This document shows, in pieces, positions 42,219-51,474 of a stretch of 64,000 nucleotides of DNA. The DNA comes from Paenibacillus sp. FSL R5-0517 (GTDB taxonomy: Bacteria > Bacillota > Bacilli > Paenibacillales > Paenibacillaceae). Both the position numbers and the translations under genes were made by a program. The stretch spans positions 5,828,001-5,892,000 of the forward strand of contig NZ_CP150235.1 of assembly GCF_037974355.1 (NCBI RefSeq). The letters run 5' to 3'. Numbering within the stretch: position 1 is the first letter of the stretch; each line of letters begins with the position of its first letter. A model generated the notes under the pieces. That model saw only the letters and a list, made by a program, of their open reading frames with translations. It had not been told where the DNA came from and made no database searches.

Positions 42219-42845
42219 CTAAACTTCAGCTGCTTCCACAAATCTCCGTGCACATGCTGCAATCTGCTCATGATCTCCTGCTACAAGGGCTTCACGTGGT
42301 AAAAGTGCACTTCCCAGACCTACGGCAGCAGCACCTGCTGCATAATAGTCAGCAATATTCTCCAGTGTAGCGCCGCCTGTTGCCAACAGTGGGATATGGT
42401 TCAGCGGAGCTTTAATCTCCCGCAGATACGGTATGCCCAGGCTCGCCATCGGAAACAGCTTCACAACACGTGCTCCCGCCTCATGGGCTGCGACAATCTC
42501 CGTTGGTGTCATGGCTCCAGGCCAGATCTCGACACCATGTTCTACAGCATATTCAATGACAGACAGATCGACATTGGGGGACACCAGAAACTGTGCTCCT
42601 GCAGCGACCGCTTCCTTCGCCATCTGCACATTCAGTACCGTACCAGCTCCGACATAAGCCTTTCCTTCATGCCGCTCACGCCAGTCTGCAATAATATCAT
42701 GTGCTCCAGGTGTGTTCAGCGTGACTTCCATCAGTCGAATTCCACCACTCGTCATGCCTTGTCCAGCTGTTACTGCCGCTTCACGGCTAATACCGCGCAC
42801 AATCGCGACCAGCCTCGACTCCAATAGTACTTCCGTCAGATTCAT
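42219..42845 (-). CDS. eda: 2-dehydro-3-deoxy-phosphogluconate / 4-hydroxy-2-oxoglutarate aldolase
   Basis: A protein of 208 residues with the TIM-barrel pattern of class I KDPG/KHG aldolases: SRLVAIVRG (catalytic Glu region is replaced by GISREAA), GGIRLMEVTLNTPGA, VGAGTVLN, FLVSPNVDLSVI and Schiff-base Lys in RVVKLFPMASLG, then LLATGGATLENI. It splits 2-keto-3-deoxy-6-phosphogluconate into pyruvate and glyceraldehyde 3-phosphate. That is the last step of uronate breakdown, to which the kdu genes at the right end of the window also belong, though they are 20 kb away. No kinase gene for KDG adjoins it. Confidence 0.88.
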   Translation of the reverse strand: MNLTEVLLESRLVAIVRGISREAAVTAGQGMTSGGIRLMEVTLNTPGAHDIIADWRERHEGKAYVGAGTVLNVQMAKEAVAAGAQFLVSPNVDLSVIEYAVEHGVEIWPGAMTPTEIVAAHEAGARVVKLFPMASLGIPYLREIKAPLNHIPLLATGGATLENIADYYAAGAAAVGLGSALLPREALVAGDHEQIAACARRFVEAAEV

Positions 42846-43094
42846 ATCCAGTTCCCCTTATTTCATCAATTCGGCAGCCGAAGACAGGTAATCATGTTCA
42901 CTGCTTTTCCGTTATTCATTATTGTAAAGCATATCCTCCCCTGGATGAAATACATTAATCCATTTCCAAACTGAATCCGTCTTTTGATCAGTACTAAGAA
43001 GTCATTGCATTGCAACGTAAAAAAACCTCTCCATGGACATGGGGATGATTCACCCATTCAATTCCACGAAAGAGGCATCATTGAGACCTTCATG

Positions 43095-45257
43095 CTAAGC
43101 CTTTTCCAATACGTTATCCTTCTCCAGATCTTTAAAGTAACGATCGTTATATAACATGCTCGGATGTGTTGGATGATAGGCGAGTGCGATATCATTATGT
43201 TCCCGGGCCTTGGCACGGTTACCCATCCGGTCATAACAGACACATAGTTGCAGATGCGGCATCCAGGTCCAGGCTGCTTCATTTAGCACCACCATAGGAT
43301 CATCAGGACGTACAGCACGAGTCGCTTGTTCATACCAGAACAGGGCTTTGCGATAATCTTCACGGTCGGCAAAATAACCACCCAATCGACAGCAAATCTC
43401 GGCTCTTGGCAGATCATAGGCGAATGATCGGAACAATGCTGTTACTTCCTGTTCTGATCGTTTAAGTGCAGCTTCACAATCCGCAATTTTCTGGCAAGCC
43501 GCAATCTGGTCTTCCACCCAACCCAGCCCGGTGTCCAGAAACTTTTCATAGTACTTCACCGCATCCTCATGCTGTCCATGGTCCTTCAGTTCATTGCCAA
43601 AATAGTATAAGTCACGCGGTGAGAATTCCTCTCCGGTCTGTTCCCTCTTGCGATAGATCCGCAGATTCCGATCGGTATACTCCTTATCTTTCTTGTGGGT
43701 AACCGCTATGTCACTATGCAGCAGATTGCCTGCTACAGCCAGATATTCATGCACCGCGCCAATCCAGCGAAATTGCCGATCTCGACGCACCAGGCGATTC
43801 CGGCGCAGACTGTAGGATACTTTGCCTTCTGCCGTAAATGACAGATTGTAATCCATTGTGACACTATCAACAGCCGGGTCCAGCGAACGTTTCAAGGCAA
43901 TAAGCTTCGCCCGATCTTCCGCTTCAAATACATCGTCGGCATCCAGCCACAGAATATATTCGCTCTTCGCCTGATCGAAGGCAAAGTTGCGTGCTGCTGC
44001 AAAGTCATCCACCCATTCAAAATCAACGATACGATCCGTATATCTGGAAGCGATCTGACGGGTACGATCCGTTGAACCGGTATCAACGATCACAATCTCA
44101 TCGGTAATGCCGTTGACCGAGTCCAGACATCTGGCGAGGGATGCTTCTTCATTTTTCACAATCATACAGAGCGTAATGCTGATCGTCTCTTCCCCACGTC
44201 TGGCTCTGCGGTTAAAGGCAGCTACCCCCGGCAGTTCGGACAAACGGTAGATGTGGTACGCAGGGAGATGCGTATCAACGAAAAGGCGAAAACCAAGTGC
44301 CTGCGCACGGATACAGAAATGACGATCTTCTCCCCAGAAGGATACATTCGGAATCTGGTCATAGGAAACCCCGGCGGCCAGAACATTTTTGCGAATGAGC
44401 GTACATGCCCCCAACCCTCCAACTTCGTAACAACCTGGTATCCGCAGTTGATTCAGAAAAGCAGTCGTTTGCGCGCCCTCGTCTTCCGCTTCATTTCCGG
44501 CTGAAGATTTGCCGCCTCGACGATACAAAGCATACTCATCTTGCAGCCATACCTGAGGCATTTCCCTGGCCCCCGGCTGCCACCGGGTCCAAAAGATATT
44601 GGACACGATGTCTTTGCCACTCGATACGAGTTGTTCCAATGTCCGCGGATGCAGCACCAGATCAGAGTCTATCAAGAAAACAGCATCGTACTCGTTGTCG
44701 CGTGCATAATTCAAAATGCGGTTTTTTAGACCAGCTACACGCCAAATCTGTTCATCCTGCCAATAGTGGCCTCCCTCATCCTTGGTGTACAACCCTTTGT
44801 TGTCAGGACTATCGCTGCTATGTTCATCTGCCTGAATAACCGTCCCTTCATGCTGGAGCACAAATTCACGTAATATATTCGACGCAGCTTCTTCCTCGTT
44901 ATCGTCAACAAACAGATAATCCGTCTTCACTGTTGTTCGTTCTAGTGCATGCAGAGAATCCAAAAATTCACGCAGCACCGGAGTTGTCTGACGAACCGGG
45001 CTGGCAATCAGTATTCTTTCCTGGACAAGCGTTTCAAGATTCTCCGGTTGGCGGGTTTCCTTCGATATAACAGAACGCCTGGACGGTCGATGATTACTCT
45101 GGCTCTTTACTTGGCTCTCTACATGGCTTTCATGTTGGTTTTGATGTTGCTTCTCTTTCTGTTCCCCATTTATTTGGGAATTCGGCTCTATTGGAGGTTG
45201 GGATTCCTCTTGCGATTGCGATTGGTGTAACGGGTCTTTCTTGCTCAACGTGCTCAC
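43095..45257 (-). CDS. Large glycosyltransferase with two GT-A-like domains and TPR tail
   Basis: About 720 residues. Residues 1-65 are a Gln/Ser/His-rich, probably disordered segment. Residues about 80-355 form a first GT-A-like domain (RILIASPVRQTTPVLREFLD, YLFVDDNEEEA, YDAVFLIDSDLVLHP). Residues about 370-560 are a GT2 domain of the SunS-like type (ISITLCMIVKNEEASLARCL, EIVIVDTGSTDRT, ILWLDADDVF). Residues about 570-715 are TPR-like helices (YYFGNELKDHGQHEDAVKYYEKFL, ALFWYEQAT). It should move sugars to an unknown acceptor, perhaps a protein. GTG 45257 lies 7 nt after AAGGAGAGG and starts 11 nt after the upstream glycosyltransferase stop, so it is preferred over the ATG at 45332, which would overlap that gene. 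Confidence 0.82.
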   Translation of the reverse strand: MSTLSKKDPLHQSQSQEESQPPIEPNSQINGEQKEKQHQNQHESHVESQVKSQSNHRPSRRSVISKETRQPENLETLVQERILIASPVRQTTPVLREFLDSLHALERTTVKTDYLFVDDNEEEAASNILREFVLQHEGTVIQADEHSSDSPDNKGLYTKDEGGHYWQDEQIWRVAGLKNRILNYARDNEYDAVFLIDSDLVLHPRTLEQLVSSGKDIVSNIFWTRWQPGAREMPQVWLQDEYALYRRGGKSSAGNEAEDEGAQTTAFLNQLRIPGCYEVGGLGACTLIRKNVLAAGVSYDQIPNVSFWGEDRHFCIRAQALGFRLFVDTHLPAYHIYRLSELPGVAAFNRRARRGEETISITLCMIVKNEEASLARCLDSVNGITDEIVIVDTGSTDRTRQIASRYTDRIVDFEWVDDFAAARNFAFDQAKSEYILWLDADDVFEAEDRAKLIALKRSLDPAVDSVTMDYNLSFTAEGKVSYSLRRNRLVRRDRQFRWIGAVHEYLAVAGNLLHSDIAVTHKKDKEYTDRNLRIYRKREQTGEEFSPRDLYYFGNELKDHGQHEDAVKYYEKFLDTGLGWVEDQIAACQKIADCEAALKRSEQEVTALFRSFAYDLPRAEICCRLGGYFADREDYRKALFWYEQATRAVRPDDPMVVLNEAAWTWMPHLQLCVCYDRMGNRAKAREHNDIALAYHPTHPSMLYNDRYFKDLEKDNVLEKA

Positions 45258-45268
45258 TCCCCCTCTCC

Positions 45269-45985
45269 TTATTCGACCCATGCCAACAGTCGTGGCTCTT
45301 GATCCAATATCGATTCGTACTGTTCCTTCCAACCGTATCTTGCTTCAGGGTCCAATGCTTGATAGCGCTCATATTTGCGGATGCGGTCTTCTTCCCGCGC
45401 CCATCCATAATGCTTCACCCGGGGAGCATGACATCCATAACTCCAATGCTGGATCGTTAACGGAAAACGCCCACAATGCTGGGGTGTTTCCTTCCATTCA
45501 TAGCTCATCCCCGGATGATAACGAATCAGAAACGGCCGATAGTAGGCATGGGCTTGCCAGAACTCATCTTCCCGGTAATGCGTATCACTCCACATATCAA
45601 ACAATCTGAAATAAATCGCATCCTCGTTGCCACGAAGCAGCAGATCGCGTACAGCCCCAAAGTCACTGGTTAGAATCTCATCCGCATCCAGATTCAAAAT
45701 CCATTCCGGATCGGTCGCCACTGTTTCTTCCCATTGTTGTTTCCTCAAGCTTACTTCGTCTGCAAAACGTGAAGAAGCGTTCTCCACCAATACAAGTGGA
45801 ATACCGTCCAGAAGTTCCCGGCACATCGCCACCGTTCCATCCGTGCTTCCATCATCAATGATTACTGCACGATCAATCCAGGCACGATGTGTCTCCAAAG
45901 CCTGCTTGAGATAACGATTCTCCTCATTACGAACGATCATCGACAAGGTAATATGTGGTCTTCCATGTACCTCATGTTCATCCAA
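45269..45985 (-). CDS. GT2-family glycosyltransferase
   Basis: About 238 residues with ITLSMIVRNEENRYLKQALE, AVIIDDGSTDGT (nucleotide-binding Asp), WILNLDADEI (DxD) and a C-terminal part rich in aromatic residues (HWSYGCHAPRVKHYGWAREEDRIRK). The frame is open to 46195, but the terminator of xylB (46141-46169) lies inside that stretch. TTG 45985, 5 nt after GGGGGTG, starts just before the GT2 domain and is the most likely start. It is followed at 11 nt by the larger glycosyltransferase, with which it forms an operon. Acceptor and donor are unknown. Confidence 0.72.
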   Translation of the reverse strand: MDEHEVHGRPHITLSMIVRNEENRYLKQALETHRAWIDRAVIIDDGSTDGTVAMCRELLDGIPLVLVENASSRFADEVSLRKQQWEETVATDPEWILNLDADEILTSDFGAVRDLLLRGNEDAIYFRLFDMWSDTHYREDEFWQAHAYYRPFLIRYHPGMSYEWKETPQHCGRFPLTIQHWSYGCHAPRVKHYGWAREEDRIRKYERYQALDPEARYGWKEQYESILDQEPRLLAWVE

Positions 45986-46140
45986 AGCTTCACCCCCATG
46001 CTCAAGCTTCTTCCTATTAAAATCGCCGGACACCCGATGTCTGGACAGATCACAATCCTCTATTCTCAATCTATGCAGAGCCGGAATGCGGATATGCAGG
46101 ACAAGGAAACCTTTCACGGGGTTAATCTTGTTGAACGACA

Positions 46141-46169
46141 AAAAAAAGCACCCGCCTGTGCGGATGCTT
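46141..46169 (-). terminator. Terminator of xylB
   Basis: AAGCA-c-CCGC / GCGG-a-TGCTT, CTGT loop, T7 or more on the minus strand, 35 nt beyond the xylB stop. Confidence 0.85.
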
Positions 46170-46203
46170 CTGCATGTATGATATACATGTTTCATGTGAT
46201 GAA

Positions 46204-47697
46204 TTAACGGTATTCAGCCAAACGATCATTGAGACTACGTGTCTGTCCATAGACTTCCTGGTACAGTGCGAACAATCCATCATAGACAGCAACCGTTTCC
46301 GGGTTCGGCTCATAGGACTTCGCCGGACGAATAAACGCCGTTGCACATTCCTGCAAAGACGAGAACCAGCCACATCCATAGGCAGCCAGCATTGCTGCCC
46401 CCATAGCCGGACCCTGTTCGCTCTCCAACTTCACAATTGTGGCGTTGAAGACATCTGCCTGCATTTGCAACCAGGCTTCATTTTTGGCACCACCCCCAAT
46501 AGAGATGACTTCATTAACGGTTTTACCTGCGCCGCGCAAAATATCAATGGATTCACGCAGCGAGAAGGTGATGCCCTCCATCACCGCACGTCCAAAGTGC
46601 TCCAGCTTGTGCCCGGCATCCATACCGATGAAGCTGCCCCGGATATTCGCATCTGGATGAGGTGTACGCTCCCCAACGATATAAGGTGTGAACAATAATC
46701 CGTTGCTGCCGGCCGGAATCTGATCAATGCCCTGTAAGAGCACATCAAAGGATTTGTCCGCTGCAAACGTATCCTTGAACCAGGACAAGCTATATCCTGC
46801 GGCAAGTGTTACCCCCATAATATAGAAGGCATCTTTCTCCCCATGATTGAAAAAGTGTACTTTGCCTTCGAAATCGAGATCTTTACGCTCTTCGTAGGAA
46901 AGCACCACCCCGGACGTTCCGATGCTGCACATCGTCTGTCCTTCACTCAGAATGCCTGCGCCAATGGCACCGCATGCATTGTCCGCGCCACCTGCGTATA
47001 CTTTCGTCGCAGCTGCCAGACCTGTTTGATCCGCAATCTCCGGCAACAGGGTACCCACTTCCTCAAACGATTCCACTAGACGTGGACATAGGGAGATCGG
47101 CAGCTTGAATGCTTCTGCAATCTCATTGCTCCACTGCTTGCCCGCAACGTCCAGCAGCAAGGTACCTGCTGCATCGGAATAATCCATGGCATAATCCCCT
47201 GTCAGGCGATAACGCACATAGTCTTTGGGTAACAGGAATAAGGATGCTTGCTGTAACAATTCAGGCTCGTTCTCCTGAACCCACAGAATTTTTGGCAAGG
47301 TAAAACCTTCAAGGGCGCGGTTCCGGGCAATGCTTAACAGCTTGCCATCCAGCACTTTTTCAATCCGGCGGCACTGAGCCGTTGTGCGTGTATCATTCCA
47401 CAAGATTGCATTCCGCAGTGGTTTACCTTCGGCATCCACCAAAACCAGTCCATGCATCTGTCCGGAGAAGCTCAAACCTTCAATTTCCGAAGGCTGCACG
47501 CCAGATACTTCGAGCAATTTGCGCAGGGAAACAATCGTCTGCTCTACCCAATCTTCGGGATTTTGTTCACTGTATCCAGCCTTGGGCTGGTACAACGGGT
47601 ATGCCTCCGATGCTTCAAATGCCACTTTTCCTTCACGATTGACCAACACGGTTTTAACCGCACTGGTTCCTAAATCGACGCCAATTACGTAACTCAT
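46204..47697 (-). CDS. xylB: Xylulokinase
   Basis: A protein of 497 residues of the FGGY kinase family: GVDLGTSAVKTVLVNREG (phosphate 1), LSFSGQMHGLVLVD (substrate MHG motif typical of xylulokinase), LWNDTRTT, YAGGADNACGAIGAGI and SIGGGAKNEAWLQMQADVF near the end. It phosphorylates D-xylulose, the product of XylA, for the pentose phosphate pathway. GAGGAG precedes the ATG. It is separated from xylA by 948 bp that hold a terminator and three copies of a 258-bp element, so it may be transcribed on its own, unlike the compact xylAB of Bacillus. Confidence 0.93.
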   Translation of the reverse strand: MSYVIGVDLGTSAVKTVLVNREGKVAFEASEAYPLYQPKAGYSEQNPEDWVEQTIVSLRKLLEVSGVQPSEIEGLSFSGQMHGLVLVDAEGKPLRNAILWNDTRTTAQCRRIEKVLDGKLLSIARNRALEGFTLPKILWVQENEPELLQQASLFLLPKDYVRYRLTGDYAMDYSDAAGTLLLDVAGKQWSNEIAEAFKLPISLCPRLVESFEEVGTLLPEIADQTGLAAATKVYAGGADNACGAIGAGILSEGQTMCSIGTSGVVLSYEERKDLDFEGKVHFFNHGEKDAFYIMGVTLAAGYSLSWFKDTFAADKSFDVLLQGIDQIPAGSNGLLFTPYIVGERTPHPDANIRGSFIGMDAGHKLEHFGRAVMEGITFSLRESIDILRGAGKTVNEVISIGGGAKNEAWLQMQADVFNATIVKLESEQGPAMGAAMLAAYGCGWFSSLQECATAFIRPAKSYEPNPETVAVYDGLFALYQEVYGQTRSLNDRLAEYR

Positions 47698-47728
47698 AGG
47701 TTAACTCCTCTCGTTTGTAACAGGATTG

Positions 47729-48430
47729 TATAAATGAAACCCTTGATGCTCATGTGGCCACTCCGTGATCAGAAAACCCTCGGATCGCCGTTACCCCCGG
47801 ATTTCCTTTATCCCCTTTAGCAAGGGTGAAATCCGGGGATAAATGCGACCGCTTCGCTTCTTCGGGTCCTTTCTGCTCACTTCGTTCTGCATGCACCATC
47901 TTAGACAAACATTTATATCAAAAAAGTAAAAACATACTCGTTTTTGTAGCGAAAAGATGATCCAATGACCTTGATCCGTCATTGGTTATAAATGAAACCC
48001 TTGATGCTTATGTGGCCACTCCGTGATCAGAAAACCCCTGGATCGCCGTTACCCCCGGATTTCCTTTAACCCCTTTATCAAGGGTGAAATCCGGGGATAA
48101 ATGCGAACGCTTTGCTTCCTCGGGTCCTTTCTGCTCACTCCATTCTGCATTCACCATCTTAGACAAACATTTATATCAAAACAGTAAAAACATACTCGTT
48201 TTGGTAGCGAAAAGATGATCCAATGACCTTGATTCGTCATTCGTTATAAATGAAACCCTTGATGCTCATGTGGTCACTTCGTGATCAGAAAACCCTTGGA
48301 TCGCCGTTACCCCCGGATTTCCTTTATCCCCTTTGGCAAGGGAGAAATCCGGGGATAAATGCGAACGCTTTGCTTCCTCGGGTCCTTTCTGCTCACTTCG
48401 TTTTGCATGTACCATCTTAGAAGAACATTT
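47729..48430. repeat. Three tandem copies of a 258-bp element between xylA and xylB
   Basis: Copies begin at 47729, 47987 and 48245 with TATAAATGAAACCCTTGATG, an exact 258-bp period without indels in the first two copies (about 20 differences by eye). The third departs from the others near 48430. Each holds a long hairpin (CCCCGGATTTC / GAAATCCGGGG, arms 47795-47805 and 47828-47838 in copy 1, with an inner CCCCTT/AAGGG stem). No coding frame is conserved. The rest of the gap 47698-48645 holds the xylA terminator and no gene. Confidence 0.9.
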
Positions 48431-48467
48431 ATATCAGCAATTTAAAAACCTCATTGTTTGTTTAACC

Positions 48468-48509
48468 AAAAAACCGCCCCCGTCTTCCCAGGGGAAAGTC
48501 GGGGACGGT
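48468..48509 (-). terminator. Terminator of xylA
   Basis: Long hairpin ACCG-c-CCCCGtCTTCCC / GGGAAAGtCGGGG-a-CGGT; T6 on the minus strand. Confidence 0.8.
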
Positions 48510-48645
48510 CCGAATGTCATGCTTGTTCAGGCGTTCCATGGTACAAGCTAGTCTTGCGCATAGGCTAGTTTGGATACTGATGTCCAACACATATGAGTTG
48601 AATAACCATCGGTGGTCGACGTGACCAACCCTGCCTAATCCACTA

Positions 48646-49962
48646 TTAATCAGCCAGAATGTACTGGTTCAGTTGTGCTCTCAGCAATTCCTGACGTCCG
48701 GATTGGTTTTTGCGTGGGCTTTCATTATTCAATGCATACTCAGCTAGGGAAGCCAGTGTTGCTTTACCTGCAACCACATCTGCACCAATGCCTTCGCTGA
48801 AGCTGCTGTAACGTTTTTCGATGAAGTCATCGAATACACGATCTTCAATCAGTTTTGCTGCTACTTTCAGACCTTTTGCATACGTATCCATACCTGCGAT
48901 GTGTGCCAGGAACAGATCGTCTGCTTCAAAGGAACCACGACGTACTTTCGCGTCAAAGTTCACACCACCACGGCCGATACCGCCGTTTTTCAATACTTCA
49001 TACATCGTCAATGTCGCATCGTACATATCAACCGGGAACTCATCCGTATCCCAACCGATCAGCATATCGCCTTGGTTCGCATCGAGGGAACCGAGCATAC
49101 CGTTGGTACGAGCAACGCGGATTTCGTGATCAAATGTGTGACCAGCCAGTGTAGCATGGTTCGCTTCCAGGTTGAGTTTGAAGTGTTTGTCCAAACCGTA
49201 TTTTTGCAAGAAAGCAATGGAAGTTGCTGCATCATAGTCATATTGGTGTTTCGTTGGCTCTTTCGGTTTAGGCTCGATCAGGAATTGTGCATCAAAACCA
49301 ATTTCCTTCGCGTAGTCTACAGCCATGTGGAACATGCGAGCAATGTTGTCTTGCTCCAGTTGCATGTCTGTGTTCAGCAATGTGTCGTAACCTTCACGTC
49401 CGCCCCAGAATACATAGTTTTCAGCGCCCAGACGTTTACCCACTTCCAGACCTTTCTTGATCTGTGCCGCAGCATGAGCATACACGTCTGCGTTACAAGT
49501 CGAAGCTGCACCAAACATGAAGCGTGGGTTCGAGAACATGTTCGCCGTGTTCCAGAGCAGTTTTTTGCCGCTGGATTTCATATGATCTTCAATCAGATCA
49601 ACGATTGTATCAATGTTGCTGTAGAACTCGCGCAGGTTGTTGCCTTCTGGTGCAATGTCCACATCGTGGAAACAGAAGAACGGGAGATTCATTTTTTCCA
49701 AAAATTCAAATGCCGCTTCCACGCGTACTTTAGCGAGGTCCAGACCCGAGTATTTATCCCACGAACGAACAGCTGTCTCTGCACCAAACGGGTCACTTCC
49801 GCCTGCAGTTAATGTATGCCAATAAGCCATACCGAAACGGAAATGTTCTTCCATCGATTTGCCGGCTACCACTTCTTCTGGATTATAATGTTTAAAAGCA
49901 AAAGGATTCTTGGAATCTTTACCTTCGAATGAAATTTTATTAACGGATTCAAAATAGGCCAT
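48646..49962 (-). CDS. xylA: Xylose isomerase
   Basis: A protein of 438 residues, full family length. Signatures: FCFHDVDIAPEG (catalytic His), YVFWGGREGYDTLLNTD, FLIEPKPKEPTKHQYDYD (metal Glu, Lys), LEANHATLAGHTFDHEIRVA, and DANQGDMLIGWDTDEFP (metal Asp). It converts D-xylose to D-xylulose with Mg2+ or Mn2+. GAGGAGG lies before the ATG. Its promoter overlaps an inverted repeat of the XylR operator kind, and a cre-like site lies in the leader, so it should be induced by xylose and repressed by glucose. XylR is encoded divergently. Confidence 0.95.
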   Translation of the reverse strand: MAYFESVNKISFEGKDSKNPFAFKHYNPEEVVAGKSMEEHFRFGMAYWHTLTAGGSDPFGAETAVRSWDKYSGLDLAKVRVEAAFEFLEKMNLPFFCFHDVDIAPEGNNLREFYSNIDTIVDLIEDHMKSSGKKLLWNTANMFSNPRFMFGAASTCNADVYAHAAAQIKKGLEVGKRLGAENYVFWGGREGYDTLLNTDMQLEQDNIARMFHMAVDYAKEIGFDAQFLIEPKPKEPTKHQYDYDAATSIAFLQKYGLDKHFKLNLEANHATLAGHTFDHEIRVARTNGMLGSLDANQGDMLIGWDTDEFPVDMYDATLTMYEVLKNGGIGRGGVNFDAKVRRGSFEADDLFLAHIAGMDTYAKGLKVAAKLIEDRVFDDFIEKRYSSFSEGIGADVVAGKATLASLAEYALNNESPRKNQSGRQELLRAQLNQYILAD

Positions 49963-49989
49963 GTGTAAAATGCCTCCTCAATAGTTTTA

Positions 49990-50003
49990 AGAAATCGTTT
50001 ACA
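49990..50003 (-). promoter_or_regulatory. cre-like site (CcpA) in the xylA leader
   Basis: Minus strand TGTAAACGATTTCT agrees with TGWAARCGYTWNCW at 13 of 14 positions. Located between the xylA -10 and start codon, as expected for carbon catabolite repression. Confidence 0.6.
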
Positions 50004-50008
50004 CCGTT

Positions 50009-50055
50009 ATCCTAACACATCGAATTTACTTTGTCTATTGGTTAAACAAAGTAAA
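50009..50055 (-). promoter_or_regulatory. xylA promoter overlapping a XylR-type operator
   Basis: Inverted repeat TTTACTTTGT (50025-50034) / ACAAAGTAAA (50046-50055), 10-bp arms and 11-nt spacer. On the minus strand, -35 TAGACA (50037-50032), 17-nt spacer, -10 TAGGAT (50014-50009). The operator covers the -35 region. On the plus strand TATAAT at 50087-50092 may serve xylR. Confidence 0.75.
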
Positions 50056-50160
50056 ATAAAATTGTTTTTTACACGCTTGTTTACGCTATAATAGTCGAAT
50101 AACTTGTTTCGGATGTGGGTCAGAACCCTTTGATCAGAAGAATAGGAGTGCCTTAACGAT

Positions 50161-51327
50161 ATGAAAATAACCGGAGACCAGATGCTGGTCAAAAAAATAA
50201 ACAAATCGATCGTTCTGGATACGATCCGGCGCCATGCCCCTCTTTCTCGCGCGCGAGTGTCCGAGGTTACGGGGCTGAACAAAGCAACGGTATCCAACCT
50301 CGTTGCTGATCTGATTAGTGATGATCTGGTGCAGGAGATTGGCCCTGGGGAATCCAGTGGCGGACGCAAACCACTTATGTTGCTGTTTCGGGGGACATCC
50401 GGCTATGCAGTCGGCCTGGAACTCAGTGTGACCCATTTAAAAGGCGTGCTCACAGATCTGGAAGGACACATCATTACAGAATACGCAGTGACATTGGAAC
50501 ATCATGACGTGTCCTCTGTATTGGAGCAATTGAAATTGGCAGCAAAACAGCTCATTGAAGCAGCTCCTGCTTCTCCTCACGGTGTCATAGGCATCGGTAT
50601 CGGAGTGCCCGGCATGGTCGATGAGGCAGGAACAGTCCTGTTTGCACCCAACTTGGGGTGGGAGAAGGTAGCGCTGCGCTCCATGCTTGAAGAAGAATTT
50701 GAACTGCCTGTCACCATCGACAATGAAGCCAATGCTGGCGCTCATGGAGAGTTGAATTTTGGTGCAGGCATCGGTGTCCGTCACATGATCTATATCAGTG
50801 CAGGCATGGGGATTGGTTCAGGCATCATGGTAGATGGTGAATTATACAAAGGCGCGTGGGGTTACGCAGGGGAAACAGGCCACATGTCCATTGAAGCGGA
50901 AGGTCTGCCTTGTTCCTGTGGAAATCGTGGTTGTTGGGAGTTATACGCTTCGGAAAAAGCCTATGAACACCCGGATCATCAGCTGAAATTACCTGCTCAT
51001 ACCACACGTGAGCTGATCCATTATGCGGAGCAAGGCCACAAAACTGTTCAGAAATTATACGACACGATTGGACGCAAATTGGGGATTGGCATTACCAATA
51101 TTGTCAACAGTTTCAACCCGGAACGTATTATCATTGGTGGTCCGCTCTCTGAAGCAGGTCCCTGGATAGAAACCGCGTTAAAACAGGTTGTGGAGGAACG
51201 TACATTACCTTATCACCGTCGCAGTTTGCAGATTGAATGGGCAGCTCTGGGCAGCCGTTCCACCCGTGTTGGTGCCGCTTACTCTGCAATATCCCAATTT
51301 TTAGGTAAAATAAGAGTTTCAGTCTAA
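50161..51327 (+). CDS. xylR: Xylose operon repressor XylR (ROK family)
   Basis: A protein of 388 residues. Residues 15-75 are a winged helix-turn-helix (IVLDTIRRHAPLSRARVSEV, TGLNKATVSNLVADLI). The rest is a ROK domain: GIGIGVPGMVDEAG, DNEANAGAHGELNFGAG and zinc-binding LPCSCGNRGCWELYAS; GAWGYAGETGHMSIEAEG gives the sugar site. Divergent from xylA with the operator between, which supports the XylR call over other ROK regulators. In Bacillus XylR releases DNA when it binds xylose. GGAG precedes the ATG. Confidence 0.92.
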   Translation: MKITGDQMLVKKINKSIVLDTIRRHAPLSRARVSEVTGLNKATVSNLVADLISDDLVQEIGPGESSGGRKPLMLLFRGTSGYAVGLELSVTHLKGVLTDLEGHIITEYAVTLEHHDVSSVLEQLKLAAKQLIEAAPASPHGVIGIGIGVPGMVDEAGTVLFAPNLGWEKVALRSMLEEEFELPVTIDNEANAGAHGELNFGAGIGVRHMIYISAGMGIGSGIMVDGELYKGAWGYAGETGHMSIEAEGLPCSCGNRGCWELYASEKAYEHPDHQLKLPAHTTRELIHYAEQGHKTVQKLYDTIGRKLGIGITNIVNSFNPERIIIGGPLSEAGPWIETALKQVVEERTLPYHRRSLQIEWAALGSRSTRVGAAYSAISQFLGKIRVSV

Positions 51328-51474
51328 TAACAGATGAAAATTGACATCATTTCGCCCCATTTCCTCCCTTTTTGTTAAAGAAATCCAGATGTATAATGGG
51401 GTTATGTGATTTTTGTCATGGCTGTGTCGATATAGCTGTGTTAATTCCGATAACGAAACGGAGTGAAAAGAAGC

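Noticed and set aside
43095..45332. ATG 45332 as start of the large glycosyltransferase
   Set aside because: It would overlap the upstream gene by 64 bp and lacks a ribosome site; GTG 45257 has one.
47791..47982. Short minus-strand frame inside the 258-bp repeat
   Set aside because: Not kept in register as a frame with a ribosome site in the other copies.
48901..49812. Plus-strand frame of 303 codons opposite xylA
   Set aside because: Antisense shadow of a well-supported gene; no ribosome site, no domain pattern.
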